DNA from: Adiantum capillus-veneris
Taxonomy: Eukaryota > Streptophyta > Polypodiopsida > Polypodiales > Pteridaceae
Direction: 5' to 3'
Length of the DNA stretch: 64,000 nucleotides
Assembly: GCA_014529385.2 (NCBI GenBank)
Contig: CM043950.1
Location: forward strand, 82,408,843 to 82,472,842
Shown: positions 21,061-30,838 of the stretch, piece after piece
Position numbering within the stretch: the stretch's first letter is position 1
Layout of the letters: every line of letters starts with the position of its first letter
The notes under the pieces: generated by a model
Database searches by the model: none
Seen by the model: only the letters and a program-made list of their open reading frames with translations
What the model was told of the DNA's origin: nothing
Translations under genes and position numbers: made by a program

Positions 21061-21387
21061 GAGTAGAGCGCCCGCGAACATGTATATTGGGTTGCAAGAT
21101 TGCTACCTATTGGCTAGTGTCGGAGTCCGACAAAATGTAATTGGAAATAACTCGATCTATAATATATGGGTGCAATTTTCCAAATTTGTGAACGTGCTGC
21201 AAAGAAACGTGTCTTGTTCATCGCACATCATGTTTGCATTTATTACAAGGACATAAGATCCTTTTTGAGAGATAGGCGTTTTGGTTGGACCGCCCCACAT
21301 TGTCGTCACTACTCATAATGAATGTAAAAACCTTATAACTTGAACATAAATTTAATCTTCTATTGGAATCCTCCATCTCTTATCTCG

Positions 21388-21392
<5 letters not shown>

Positions 21393-21442
<50 letters not shown>
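21393..21442 (+). repeat. (CT)n microsatellite
   Basis: About 25 CT units with minor interruption at the left. The flanks 21,060-21,390 and 21,450-21,790 hold no supported gene. Confidence 0.95.
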
Positions 21443-21867
21443 ATCTCCCTTACAATCAAGAAACCATAGATCACAATGTAAAATACCTCAAATTATCTAG
21501 CCATGTTCGATCCTCACACACCTCGGTCTAGAGGTACACAAAGATCAAAACCACCAGGTTATAATCTCGTCTTTATTGGTCAATGCCTATATTTGTGGGT
21601 ATGAGAAATCTACACACCCACGTCTACATGAAAATGCATGTAGTGGAGAAAACCCCTTTGCCTCTTCTTCAGTTGTAGCCATTCACAATAGCTTAACATA
21701 TCTTCACAACAAGTCCTTGTTTGAGGGATTACTGTGCACATTACATGTCTGTGTCCATTCTGAGTATCATCTCATTGAAATATTTCCAACCTAGTGCCAC
21801 ATCCGTGGAGAGAAAGAGAGGGAGAAAGAGAGAGAGAGATGTTTGCACTTGTGAGCTTGTGAACAAC

Positions 21868-21992
21868 TACATACTTAAGCTCATGTGAGCTACATGCAAA
21901 CATAACCATAAACCTAACTACATACTTAAACTCATGTGAACAACTACATACTTAAACTCATGTGCGCTACATGCAAACATAACCATAAACCT
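21868..21992 (+). repeat. Short direct repeats, ~88 bp apart
   Basis: CTACATGCAAACATAACCAT followed by AAACCTAAC occurs twice (about 21,889 and 21,969). ACATACTTAAACTCATGTG and variants occur three times around them. Confidence 0.75.
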
Positions 21993-22059
21993 AACTTTAA
22001 ATTTAAACCATAATCCTCAAGCTAAACTTTAATATAAAAACTAAATCCGAAATCTAACC

Positions 22060-22062
<3 letters not shown>

Positions 22063-22110
<48 letters not shown>
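22063..22110 (+). repeat. (CT)n microsatellite
   Basis: About 24 CT units, pure. Confidence 0.95.
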
Positions 22111-22113
<3 letters not shown>

Positions 22114-22211
22114 CATGCATGCACATACATAGAAAAAAATGCAGTTTTTTCTATTGAAAATTGTTGCTTCTTCAGCTGCTCTAATTCATGCTCAACACCA
22201 CAAGTGCTCCC

Positions 22212-22212
<1 letters not shown>

Positions 22213-22301
<89 letters not shown>
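22213..22301 (+). repeat. Compound (C)30-(CT)n-(CA)n repeat
   Basis: About 30 cytosines, then about 12 CT, then about 17 CA units without spacers. The Pro/Ser/His frames it creates are not genes. Confidence 0.95.
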
Positions 22302-22308
<7 letters not shown>

Positions 22309-22613
22309 AAACAAAAGCCAATTTGATACTTTGTGAAAGACATGAGTTATCCACTTTCCTCTTCCATCACTCAAGCTCAAGAGAAGGAGAATGCTTTTAG
22401 CAGCTAGTGTTGCTGCCTACCCTTTGGACATTCCAAAGCTAACTAGCGTCAAACACCTTTAAGCTCTATAAAAAACAGAGAGATGGTTGGGCCTCTTCTT
22501 CAACTCTAAACCTAAAATCTTGAGTTAAATCCTAAACCTAACCCCAAAGCTCTAATATTTAATATAAATCTAAACTCTAACTTAAATATAAAAATTAAAT
22601 CCTAAACCTATGT

Positions 22614-22616
<3 letters not shown>

Positions 22617-22663
<47 letters not shown>
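22617..22663 (+). repeat. (CT)n microsatellite
   Basis: About 22 CT units. The sequence just before it (22,490-22,610) is rich in CCTAAACCTAA-like words, loosely similar to plant telomere repeats but not a real array. Confidence 0.95.
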
Positions 22664-22950
22664 GCTCTCTTTCCCTCTCTCTTTTTCTATATATATCATA
22701 GTACCTCTATTTACAAAGATAGATATTGACGAAGCTCTTCACCGATCGACGCACTATTTTCTTGGACAACACAGACATTAGATTAGATCCACAAGGAGTT
22801 TATCGGAATGGTCTCATAAATCATTTTGACACTTTGAAGACGTCTAATATAACATTTTATTTCATATTATCTCTCTTTCTCTATTTTTTAATCTCTCTCC
22901 ATCTCTCCCTTTAATTTCTTTGTCTCTCTCTCTTTTGTTTTCTCCCCTTA

Positions 22951-22957
<7 letters not shown>

Positions 22958-22982
<25 letters not shown>

Positions 22983-23029
22983 TGTGTGTGTATGTGTTCT
23001 TTGTTTATGCATGTGTGTGTACATTCTTT

Positions 23030-23084
<55 letters not shown>

Positions 23085-23088
23085 CACA

Positions 23089-23123
<35 letters not shown>

Positions 23124-23268
23124 CGGGGGGGAAGAGAGGGAGAGAGAGAAAGAGGGGAAGGGAACATGAGAGGGAGGAGAGGGAAGAAGCATACATGGAT
23201 CTTCTTCCTCTCCTCATGTGTGTGTATGTGTGTGTGTGTGGAGAGGAGGGAGAGAGAGAGAGAGAGGC
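22958..23268 (+). repeat. CT / GT / GA compound microsatellite block
   Basis: (CT)n at about 22,960-22,980 and 23,036-23,080, (GT)n at 23,092-23,120, a G run at 23,124, then GA-rich sequence and a further (GT)n and (GA)n at 23,217-23,268. Long frames across the block are artefacts of the repeats. Confidence 0.9.
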
Positions 23269-23529
23269 ATGGGTATACCTATTTTGCAAGAGCACGAAAA
23301 CTCAGATATGATATGAGTTTTTGGCACTCGCGAATTATTTTTTTACATGGTCAGCATCGCTATGAGAGTCTCTATCAGCGTCGCTATATTATTTGTTGCA
23401 TAGAAACACTCGTAGAGATAATTATAGCGACACCGTAAATTTTCACATTTAAGCGTCATATTGCTAGCGGCGCTATTGTGAAGAACCTCTTGTACTGAAA
23501 ATGTGCTCCTTAAGCTTAGTGTAGGGCAT

Positions 23530-23547
23530 TCCCCGACAATGACGCCA
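23530..23547 (-). promoter_or_regulatory. tRNA-Asp-type primer binding site on -
   Basis: On the minus strand this reads TGGCGTCATTGTCGGGGA. It is close to TGGCGCCGTTGCCGGGGA, the PBS typical of Athila/Tat-type Ty3/gypsy elements. A minus-strand LTR would end just to its right, where the plus strand reads TGTACTCTCC from 23,552. No protein-coding remnant of that element was seen to the left. Confidence 0.5.
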
Positions 23548-23551
23548 AAAA

Positions 23552-24590
23552 TGTACTCTCCTATGACACGTTTCGGAGGATGGGGACTTGCCAAACACTG
23601 TTTGCAAGCCACAAATGGCTGTAAGAACACAACCAGGTTATCCTTGTAAGCTCAAAGGGGAAGTGCTGTGTCACTCACCTCTCAATGCTTGCCTCGTGAA
23701 GGATTCCATGCCACAAAGAAGAGGGAGCTACCGCCACCACGCTCAACCACCTCGCTGCTGCTATCGTGCTGCTCCGCTTCCATAATGGGAAAAAGAGCAA
23801 AGAAATGCAAGCTAAGCTACTTTAAAGACTACACATTTATTGAGCAGTGATCACGGCTTGTTAACATGCCAAGTTTAATGATTACTGTATGCCAGATGCG
23901 GCTTTAAAGGGTCAACAAATGCCTCGATGATGCTAAAAAAGGAGTATGCTTGAAGTGAGCACAAATGGGAGTTTGTGATCTAAAACTGCACTGCTTGAGG
24001 TGCTCTACTGGCTTGTCTTTGTGTCTCGTCAATTGGAGCTGCGATGAGAAAGCTATGTCTGTAAGGTCTCTACTTTCAAATTGCACACAAGTTCTATTAC
24101 GCATTTGTATTTTTTTGAACCATCACTCCTTATTTAAAATATTCGAGTTCAAATTATGAATCGTAGGTTGAGAAAACCTAGAAATTAAAATTTATGCCAC
24201 AAAATTCTGACATGTTTAGCTATATGAATCACTAACTAACTTATTGCAAGACTTATTTACTGATTGTAGAATTTTCTTTTACTACTGTAAAGTTAATATA
24301 AGACTGTAAAGTTTAACTTAAAAATGTAAAATAAATTATCATTAATAAAATAAATAAAATAATTATAAAGACAAAAGAATACACAGGGATGACAAATGAA
24401 GGCACATGGATCACATAGGAGGGGACAAAGTGGAACACACTGTCACATGAAAAAGGAGAGGCTACTCTTGACTAATCTTAATGAGGGGGGGCTTGTGTGG
24501 CCTTATCTTTTGATGATAATGACAAAGTGGTCAAGCTCATGGGTACCACAAGGGTACCAAAAATGCGGGTATGATTTTTAGAAAAAAATA
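23552..24590 (-). other. Possible LTR on - with no gene
   Basis: The position next to the PBS suggests an LTR starting at 23,552, but its far edge and partner LTR were not found. Several short frames on both strands have no recognisable content. From 24,130 the sequence turns AT-rich. Confidence 0.3.
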
Positions 24591-24593
24591 AAA

Positions 24594-24662
24594 AAATAAA
24601 AAATAAAAAAAATATTTTTTATTTAAAAAATTTTTTAAAAAATATTTTTTTTGAAAAAAAAA
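24594..24662. repeat. A/T-only low-complexity tract with hairpin potential
   Basis: Runs of A broken by single T, then T runs, then A runs. Several segments are mutually complementary (AATATTTTTTATTTAAAAAA). Confidence 0.85.
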
Positions 24663-24683
24663 GTTGGACGTTTTTCTTTCTGA

Positions 24684-24692
24684 TATAAATAG
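24684..24692 (+). promoter_or_regulatory. TATA box of a probable LTR
   Basis: TATAAATAG lies in GATATAAATAGAGAATCC, upstream of tandem repeats and a gag-like start. The layout fits an LTR promoter on +. Confidence 0.4.
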
Positions 24693-24819
24693 AGAATCCA
24701 TGCTCACACTTTAGACATAGAGATTGCCTCTATAGCGCTCACGAAGTGCTGCCACTTCTCTCTAAGAGAAGGCATCCACAAACCACTAAGAGAGCAAAAA
24801 CTCTAGTGGACTAATAAGG

Positions 24820-25155
24820 TGCGTATTAATTGAGCATTCAATTAGTTTTAAGAGGATATACTCTAATCTCTCTAATAGATTAGTAAGATTCAATTAGTTA
24901 TGTATGTGTGTGCTGTCTATTACTCTAATCTTCTAATAGATTAGTAAGAGTCAATCAGCTTTAAGAAGGATATGTGTGTGTGTGTGTGTTATCTTTTACT
25001 CTAATCTCTCTAATAGATTGGTGAGATTCAATTATCTTTAGAAAATTATGTGTGTGCGTTCTCTTTTACTCTAATCTTTCTAATGAATAGTAAGATTCAA
25101 TTAACTTTAGAAAAGATTTGTGTATGTTTTCTCTTACTCTAATCTCTCTAAGTAT
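24820..25155 (+). repeat. Five-unit tandem repeat, ~61-76 bp each
   Basis: ACTCTAATCTCTCTAATAGA followed by TTAGTAAGATTCAATTA-like sequence recurs at about 24,860, 24,921, 24,997, 25,068 and 25,135. The units are separated by GT-rich spacers of varying length. It lies downstream of the TATA box, so it would be in the transcribed leader or R/U5 of an LTR. Confidence 0.85.
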
Positions 25156-25605
25156 ACCTACTCTCTCTAGTTAGTACATCTTCACTATTAACTTATATAT
25201 TGTTAATTGAAAGTTAATACATAAGAGAACTCATCATATTCTTATTATACATGATGAAATTCTCATTCACCAATGTTATTGTCAATTAGGTTAAATAGAA
25301 TTTTGAATAATACAAAAAATTGATTTAGTTGAAGTATAAAATTGAAGTTAGAATTGGATTAGAAATGTCATGCATAAAAGTAATGCATTCCTAAACTTTC
25401 ACTCGTAATTTACACACTTAATTTTTGATTAATTAAGATTAGCAAATATTTGATGTAAAGAAATTAGATGTAGAACAACAACACTAAGTGTGAATCCGAG
25501 TTAGCGAGGGTTCAAATTACAGACTCTCTTTGAAAACAAGGAGATTACTAGGGAAATTGACCAATTTAAAGTTCTAAGTGTATAACATAAGTGTAGTACA
25601 AAAAA

Positions 25606-25735
25606 ATGGCTCCAAAGTGTGCTCGAACCCAAGGTGCTAATGATCATGAGGCTGGTACAAGTAATGGTGAAATCCTTGCGGAAAATGCTATCTCTCCACC
25701 AATCGGACCAATCGGAGCTATGGTACAGGTTAGTA
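25606..25735 (+). pseudogene. Possible gag N-terminus, truncated
   Basis: The frame begins MAPKCARTQGANDHEAGT. A basic MAPK/MPPK start followed by a Gly/Asn/Pro-rich stretch is common at the N-terminus of Ty3/gypsy gag. The reading stops making sense after about 45 codons, although the frame stays open to 25,800. It is downstream of the TATA box and tandem repeats, as gag would be. Supported mainly by position. Confidence 0.3.
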
Positions 25736-25976
25736 TTGCCGTTTCAAGTTATGCATCATTGCATATGCGAGACCATAGGAATATATTATTTACCTTATGA
25801 AAAGAAAACACGGACCGAAACCACGAGGCTTAACCCCAAGAAACTCGTCATATGTTTGACAAGTAGGAAAGATTGTCTGGTTAAACTGGTTGCTATAGGA
25901 AAGAATGTTTGTCCAAAACCTTCGGTATGGTTTCTCTCAAGTCTCTCTACTTATTAGCGCTGGTATTATGTGGCAG

Positions 25977-26140
25977 TTGCCGAGGCGTGAGATGACGCCC
26001 AGGATGGCACCGCTGATGCTGTGGTGGAAGTACACCCAGATTAGCCCAGCTGGATACTGCAGTTTTGTTTTGCCGTGGCGTGAGGATGACGCCCAGATTG
26101 GCACCGTTGTTGCTGTGACGGGAGTACGTCCGAATTAGCA
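25977..26140 (+). repeat. Two-copy 93-bp tandem repeat
   Basis: TTGCCGAGGCGTGAGATGAC at 25,977 and TTGCCGTGGCGTGAGGATGA at 26,070 begin similar units with GACGCCCAG and GGCACCG words. It is GC-rich compared with its surroundings. Confidence 0.85.
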
Positions 26141-27980
26141 CAACGAATACTTGTCGAGCGGTATGGGACGCTTATGAGGACAAGGATTTTTATAAATAAT
26201 ATATATACCGATCGGAGATAATAGCGCCAGTAGAGATTCTTGAGTGAACCTAATCCAAGGGTTGTTGGTTTAAAATTGGACGACTTCTTGTTTGACAATT
26301 GTTTGTAATACTGTTTGAAGGGTTGTTTTAACGAACCAATATCATAAATAAAGTAAAGGAACATGTATGTTTGAACAGTGTGGTAGTAATTAGATAACAA
26401 AAGAAGGGCGAGTGTGGTGTGAAAAGTGGGAGAATGATACCCCGAAGGTATCATTCTATGGACGGGTGGACCCGATGAGTCGGGTAACTTTCCAACGCTA
26501 GAATTTTTTTTTAGTCATAAATCTTAAAAGAGACAAACCTTGGCGGCTGTGCTTCTGAAACATGGAGAAAAAAGCGCACAGGTTGGTCACTCTAAGATTT
26601 ATACTTTTAGGTATAATTGATTATAGATAGTTTTTAGATAGGGTTATCGTGGTCACGCTCCGCCATAGCGAGATAGGACCAATCCTTCACTAACGGTTCA
26701 TACCCGTGGCTACGTAGTAGCTAAGGCAATGTCCGTTGGTTTTTCCTTATCAGGATTGGAGACCTATCAAAGGTACTCCGCTCCTCTCGACAAGGGGCAG
26801 GGCCCTCACAATGTCAGTTTGAAGTTTAAGCCGATTGCAGATCCGTATTGGATTGGGCAATTGCAACTGAGGGGACAAAGATGAATTGAATGCATGGACA
26901 TGAAGTGATCACTTTATGGAGCACGTCGTCCCTTTTAGATCAATGATCGTTGTTATGATTACCAAGATAACGCCAAATTGAATTTCACTAAGGGCTAGTT
27001 TTGTACTAGTCTGGTCGGCTCGACTGGAGTGCCATCTTGGAATTTTTGACTTTGACCAAGTTCCAGAATTTCATCTTATGTAGAACAATGATTGCAAGAT
27101 ATACCCAGCCTGGCCAGGATAAGGAAGGGCTTGCATGATCCAAGGGACGAACAAAAAGAGAAGAGGGGATTTTGCAGGAGGGAAAGCTAGAGGCCTCAAA
27201 GAGTCTCTCTCGGGACCTTGAAGCAAGGAAGCAAGCATCGATCTCTCTCACTCTCGGAACTAAGCAAGAAGAAGATCACTCTCTCTCTCTCTCCCAACGA
27301 GATGAAGGAATAATCTATCTCTCTCCCTTGATTGATCTCAACCTAAAGGTAGAGTGAAGGAAACAAAGGGAAGGGATCAGCTCTGACTACGGAAGCTTAG
27401 GCTCTCTTGCTCTCAACCTTGTGAGTCAAGCTAAAGAGGAGAAAGCAACGAGGGAAGTTGAGAAAAAGGAAAGTAGGGAGCATGAATTAGGTAAAGAATA
27501 AGCACCAAAGCCATTCAATAACAGTAAATGGTACTAAGTACAATAGTACAGCCAATGGACTAGATATTACAACTCTATGGCTATGCTGATCATAAGGCTT
27601 TTTTATGCCAATTTTGAGGCCATAACTACTTAATGGGTTGGAAAAACGGTAGTCTTGGAGCCAAAATCCCATTGGTAAGAGTGAAGCCTGCTCCAAATCA
27701 TCCCCAAAAAAAGAAAAAAAAATCAAATCTAGGTACTACAAACTCAAAGACGAATTGCAAATAAATGTCTAAGAAACTGAGATAAGGTGTTATTTGAGAA
27801 TTTTCACAGTTTATCAAACCTATAGTTGCTACACATGCAATCAGGTTCTTTGTATCTAGACTACCGTGATCTACTCTATAACAGGGAGCCATGAATGGTA
27901 AATTCTACAAATTAGTATTTGGTTAATGCAGCTTACCTGCACTCTCCTAGTCGATCGAACACATATCCAGAGCCTTATTT
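26141..27980. other. No gene recognised
   Basis: The stretch 26,460-26,840 is less AT-rich and looks like part of an unidentified repeat. 27,140-27,480 is purine-rich on + with CT runs. Short frames in all phases have no recognisable content. Confidence 0.4.
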
Positions 27981-27999
27981 TTGATATACTACATCATAC

Positions 28000-28835
28000 T
28001 TTTCTTGGGATCCTTGTAAATGAGCCCATTATTTTTATTTGAAAGCTGTAAACATCCAAGATGTAATATTTGACTACGTACTCAAAGCCCAAAGTAGCCG
28101 TCCGTTGGCCATTTTGAAAGCCCTAGGTATAAAGGTCAAAAGCCTTAGTTTGGATGGTATTATTATCATTATTGATATTATCTTTGGAAAAAGAGGAGAT
28201 TCTATTGTACGATTGTTAAGCGGCTATTCTACTCAGACTTGTAATCAACTTTTCTCTTGATCAGGTAATCCAAATTTGAATGCAAGAATCGCATTGTGCT
28301 CCTTGTCTCTTGCTCTTTCATTTATTTGTAAGAATTAAAGTTTTGTTGTGGTTTGAGGATACACATTTGTGAGTCTTATTTACATTTTTGATTGCTTAAA
28401 TCACTATCTTTTGACATTTTGACCATAAGAGAGTGTTATTAAACCATAGGGCCTCCTGTTTACGTAGTTTTGTTGCAAGTTTTTGTGACCTAGTACATGA
28501 TTGATCGTGTTTTAGTACCTTGTTAGATTGCAACTAGACTTGTAGATTTGCTCCCTTAGACCTAATATGACTTGACTTAAAGTTTTGTGGAAATATGAGT
28601 CCGTTTAGTCATTGAAATGGTGTGATAAATGAAAGCCATGAGATATGACATATTCAGATTCCTTGATTTGGGAGTTGTGATTTGGTTGTTAAGTAGATAC
28701 ATTTTCACTTCTTGAGGACTGACACACTCAAAGAAACTATATGCCCCATATCAAGTCACTTCCCTGAGTATTGACATTAGTATTCTAGTGTGAGATAGCT
28801 ATGCTATAGATGTCCATCACTACAACCCGGTAACA
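28000..28835 (+). repeat. LTR (5' of the gag-bearing element), left edge uncertain
   Basis: It aligns with the 47,540-48,424 LTR over most of its length. Shared words include ACTTGTAATC, TCCTTGTCTCTTGCTCT, ATTGACATTA and GAGCTATGCTGTAGACGTCC-like GATAGCTATGCTATAGATGT. It ends CCCGGTAACA at 28,835, directly before a PBS. The left edge is probably between 27,930 and 28,010; no clean TGTT start was found. Confidence 0.65.
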
Positions 28836-28852
28836 TTGGTGTCATTGCTAGG
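28836..28852 (+). promoter_or_regulatory. Primer binding site
   Basis: TTGGTGTCATTGCTAGG abuts the LTR end TAACA. It resembles a decayed initiator-Met PBS (TTGGTATCAGAGC). Confidence 0.5.
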
Positions 28853-29134
28853 AAATGTCCTTAGGTTGGTATTTAGAGTGTTCTTTTCAAAATATTTGTC
28901 ATCCATTCCATACACAATAGCGATAAAGTAGCTAGATATGGGTTTAGTACTTCATAGAGTTTATGATTGAGGGACCATCTAGATCTATCCTTGAGAGGAA
29001 AAGAGAGTCGTGAGTGAGATACCAAAAGCATTTTATATTTCAAATTTTCTTTGAACTTTGAAAGTACTGTTTTGTTTTTGTTATGACTTTAATGCATTGT
29101 TTTGTTTCTTTTTGTTTGAATTTTCTTTCGAGCA

Positions 29135-29320
29135 CATAGGAGTAGGGTAAGTAGAAACCATCACCATCAAATTGGGCTATAATGATCAAGGCAAAAAGAG
29201 TTGAAAACCATATTTTCCATAGAAAGATCATAACTCTAAAGTCATAGGAGTAGGGTAAGTATAAACCATCACCATCAAATTGGGCTGAAAAGATCACAAA
29301 AAGAAAAGGTGAAAACTCAA
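29135..29320 (+). repeat. Two-copy ~105-bp repeat in the leader
   Basis: CATAGGAGTAGGGTAAGTA followed by AAACCATCACCATCAAATTG occurs at about 29,137 and 29,243. The rest of the leader, 28,853-30,160, has no gene. Confidence 0.85.
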
Positions 29321-30161
29321 ACAATGAGTAGTTGAGACACATAAAAACACGTTTCCCACACTCAATTTGCAAAACAAGTTGAAGATGTGACCAAAAAGAT
29401 CTTGAAACACAAGATAGCCAAAAACTGCTAAAATGGACTTGGGATTTCACTTTGGTTGACCAAAACTAAACCAAATTCAAAAAGATTTTGGGGGTAAGCT
29501 GACCAAATTTCAAGTCTCCTATTTGGCCAATCTTTAATTCCAAAAGTGATGGAACATGGATCACAATGAATGTAAGATTTTTGGTAGAGACTTGTACATT
29601 CTATATAGTAGAGACCAATAAGAAAAAAATCCCTAAAAAAACTTGGCAAAAAGAATCCAAAAAGTAGATCAAAAGGGAAAAAAAATTCTAGTGTGAAAAA
29701 TTGCAAAGTTTAACATAGGGTTTGACTCCACCTGACCTAAATAAGACAAGGTTATAGCTAGTGTCAAGGTACCAAGGGCAAGCTGTGTGTAAAGTTTCAT
29801 CACATTCTGCCAACCACTGAGGTACATGGATCTCAATCCATATCCCAATGTCACAATTTGAGGCTAGAGTCAAAACCAAAGCTAGATCTACTCATAAAGA
29901 GAGAAGAGGTCTTTTCAAAACTGAATTTGGACATCATTAGAGGATTCTTCAAGCTAAAATAGGATTTGTACCAAAAGTGCAAATGTTTGGTCAATTCAAG
30001 AATTTTTGACGAACAAAGCAGCTGCAAACTCACAACCATCAAGTGTTTGTTGTACATATTGTGACGGTTGGAGCATTGGAATTTGGAGTGATCTCAAGTT
30101 GAAAATTTGGAAACAGTGAAGAGTTAACAGGATAGGGTTTTGCAAGAGCAATTATTTCTTA

Positions 30162-30755
30162 ATGTATTTGAGATTAGGTAAGTTCTACTCGATAAGAAAA
30201 CCTATTGTAGGAGACCAGGTTAGCAACATTTCTAGTGAAGAGAGTGTGAATCATGGACCATTCCATCGCTTAGAGCCTATCACAGAGGAAAGTCTATCTA
30301 ATATGTCACTCAAAAGATCCCATACCTACATGGTTGAGGGACTCAATAGAGTGAGTTTTAAAGAAGGAAAAAAAATGGGAGTGAGACCATCCCAAACATC
30401 ACCTACAATAAAATTGTTGCACTTAAAATACCAATTTGAAAATGACCCAAGTCCAAAGATTTACAACGATGGTATGGATCACTATTGCATAAAACTAGAG
30501 GAGAGACCTAGTGAGTTCAAGGATTGTGTCATCAGAGAGATCTTATACCTACATGTTTGAGAGATTCAATAGAGTGAGTTTGAAAGAGGGAATAAACATT
30601 GGAGCGGGACCATCCCAACCAGCACCCACAATGAAATTGCTACACTTGAAAGACCAATTCAAAAATGTTTAGAGTACAAAGATTTACAAAGATGGTATGG
30701 ATCATTACTGTGTAAAATTAGAGGAGAGACCTAGTGAGTTCAAGGATTTAGTGCA
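30162..30755 (+). pseudogene. Unknown ORF with a ~222-bp internal tandem duplication
   Basis: The first copy of the unit is about 30,317-30,538 and the second about 30,539-30,751. Both carry ACCTACATG, AATAGAGTGAGTTT, GGTATGGATCA and GAGGAGAGACCTAGTGAGTT. The frame from 30,162 ends in a TGA at the start of the second unit. The encoded segment (PSPKIYNDGMDHYCIKLEER) has no family I recognise. It is the first coding stretch after the LTR leader, so it may be an extra N-terminal part of gag or a separate ORF. Confidence 0.4.
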
Positions 30756-30838
30756 CGTGGACTACAATGGTGATCAATAGTTTGATTATGAGATAATAAT
30801 GTATTTTGTTGTGTAAAATTTCTATATTATAGAAAAAA

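Noticed and set aside
22490-22610. Interstitial telomere repeats (CCTAAACC-like words)
   Set aside because: Only scattered words without a regular 7-bp period. The TTAGGG word at 41,137 has only two to three units.
22139-23438. Frames rich in Ser/Leu, Pro, Arg/Glu, Val/Cys
   Set aside because: They follow the CT, C, GA and GT repeats exactly and appear in several frames at once.
26530-26840. Possible organellar or structural RNA insert
   Set aside because: The base composition stands out, but no rRNA, tRNA or known intron motif could be matched by eye.
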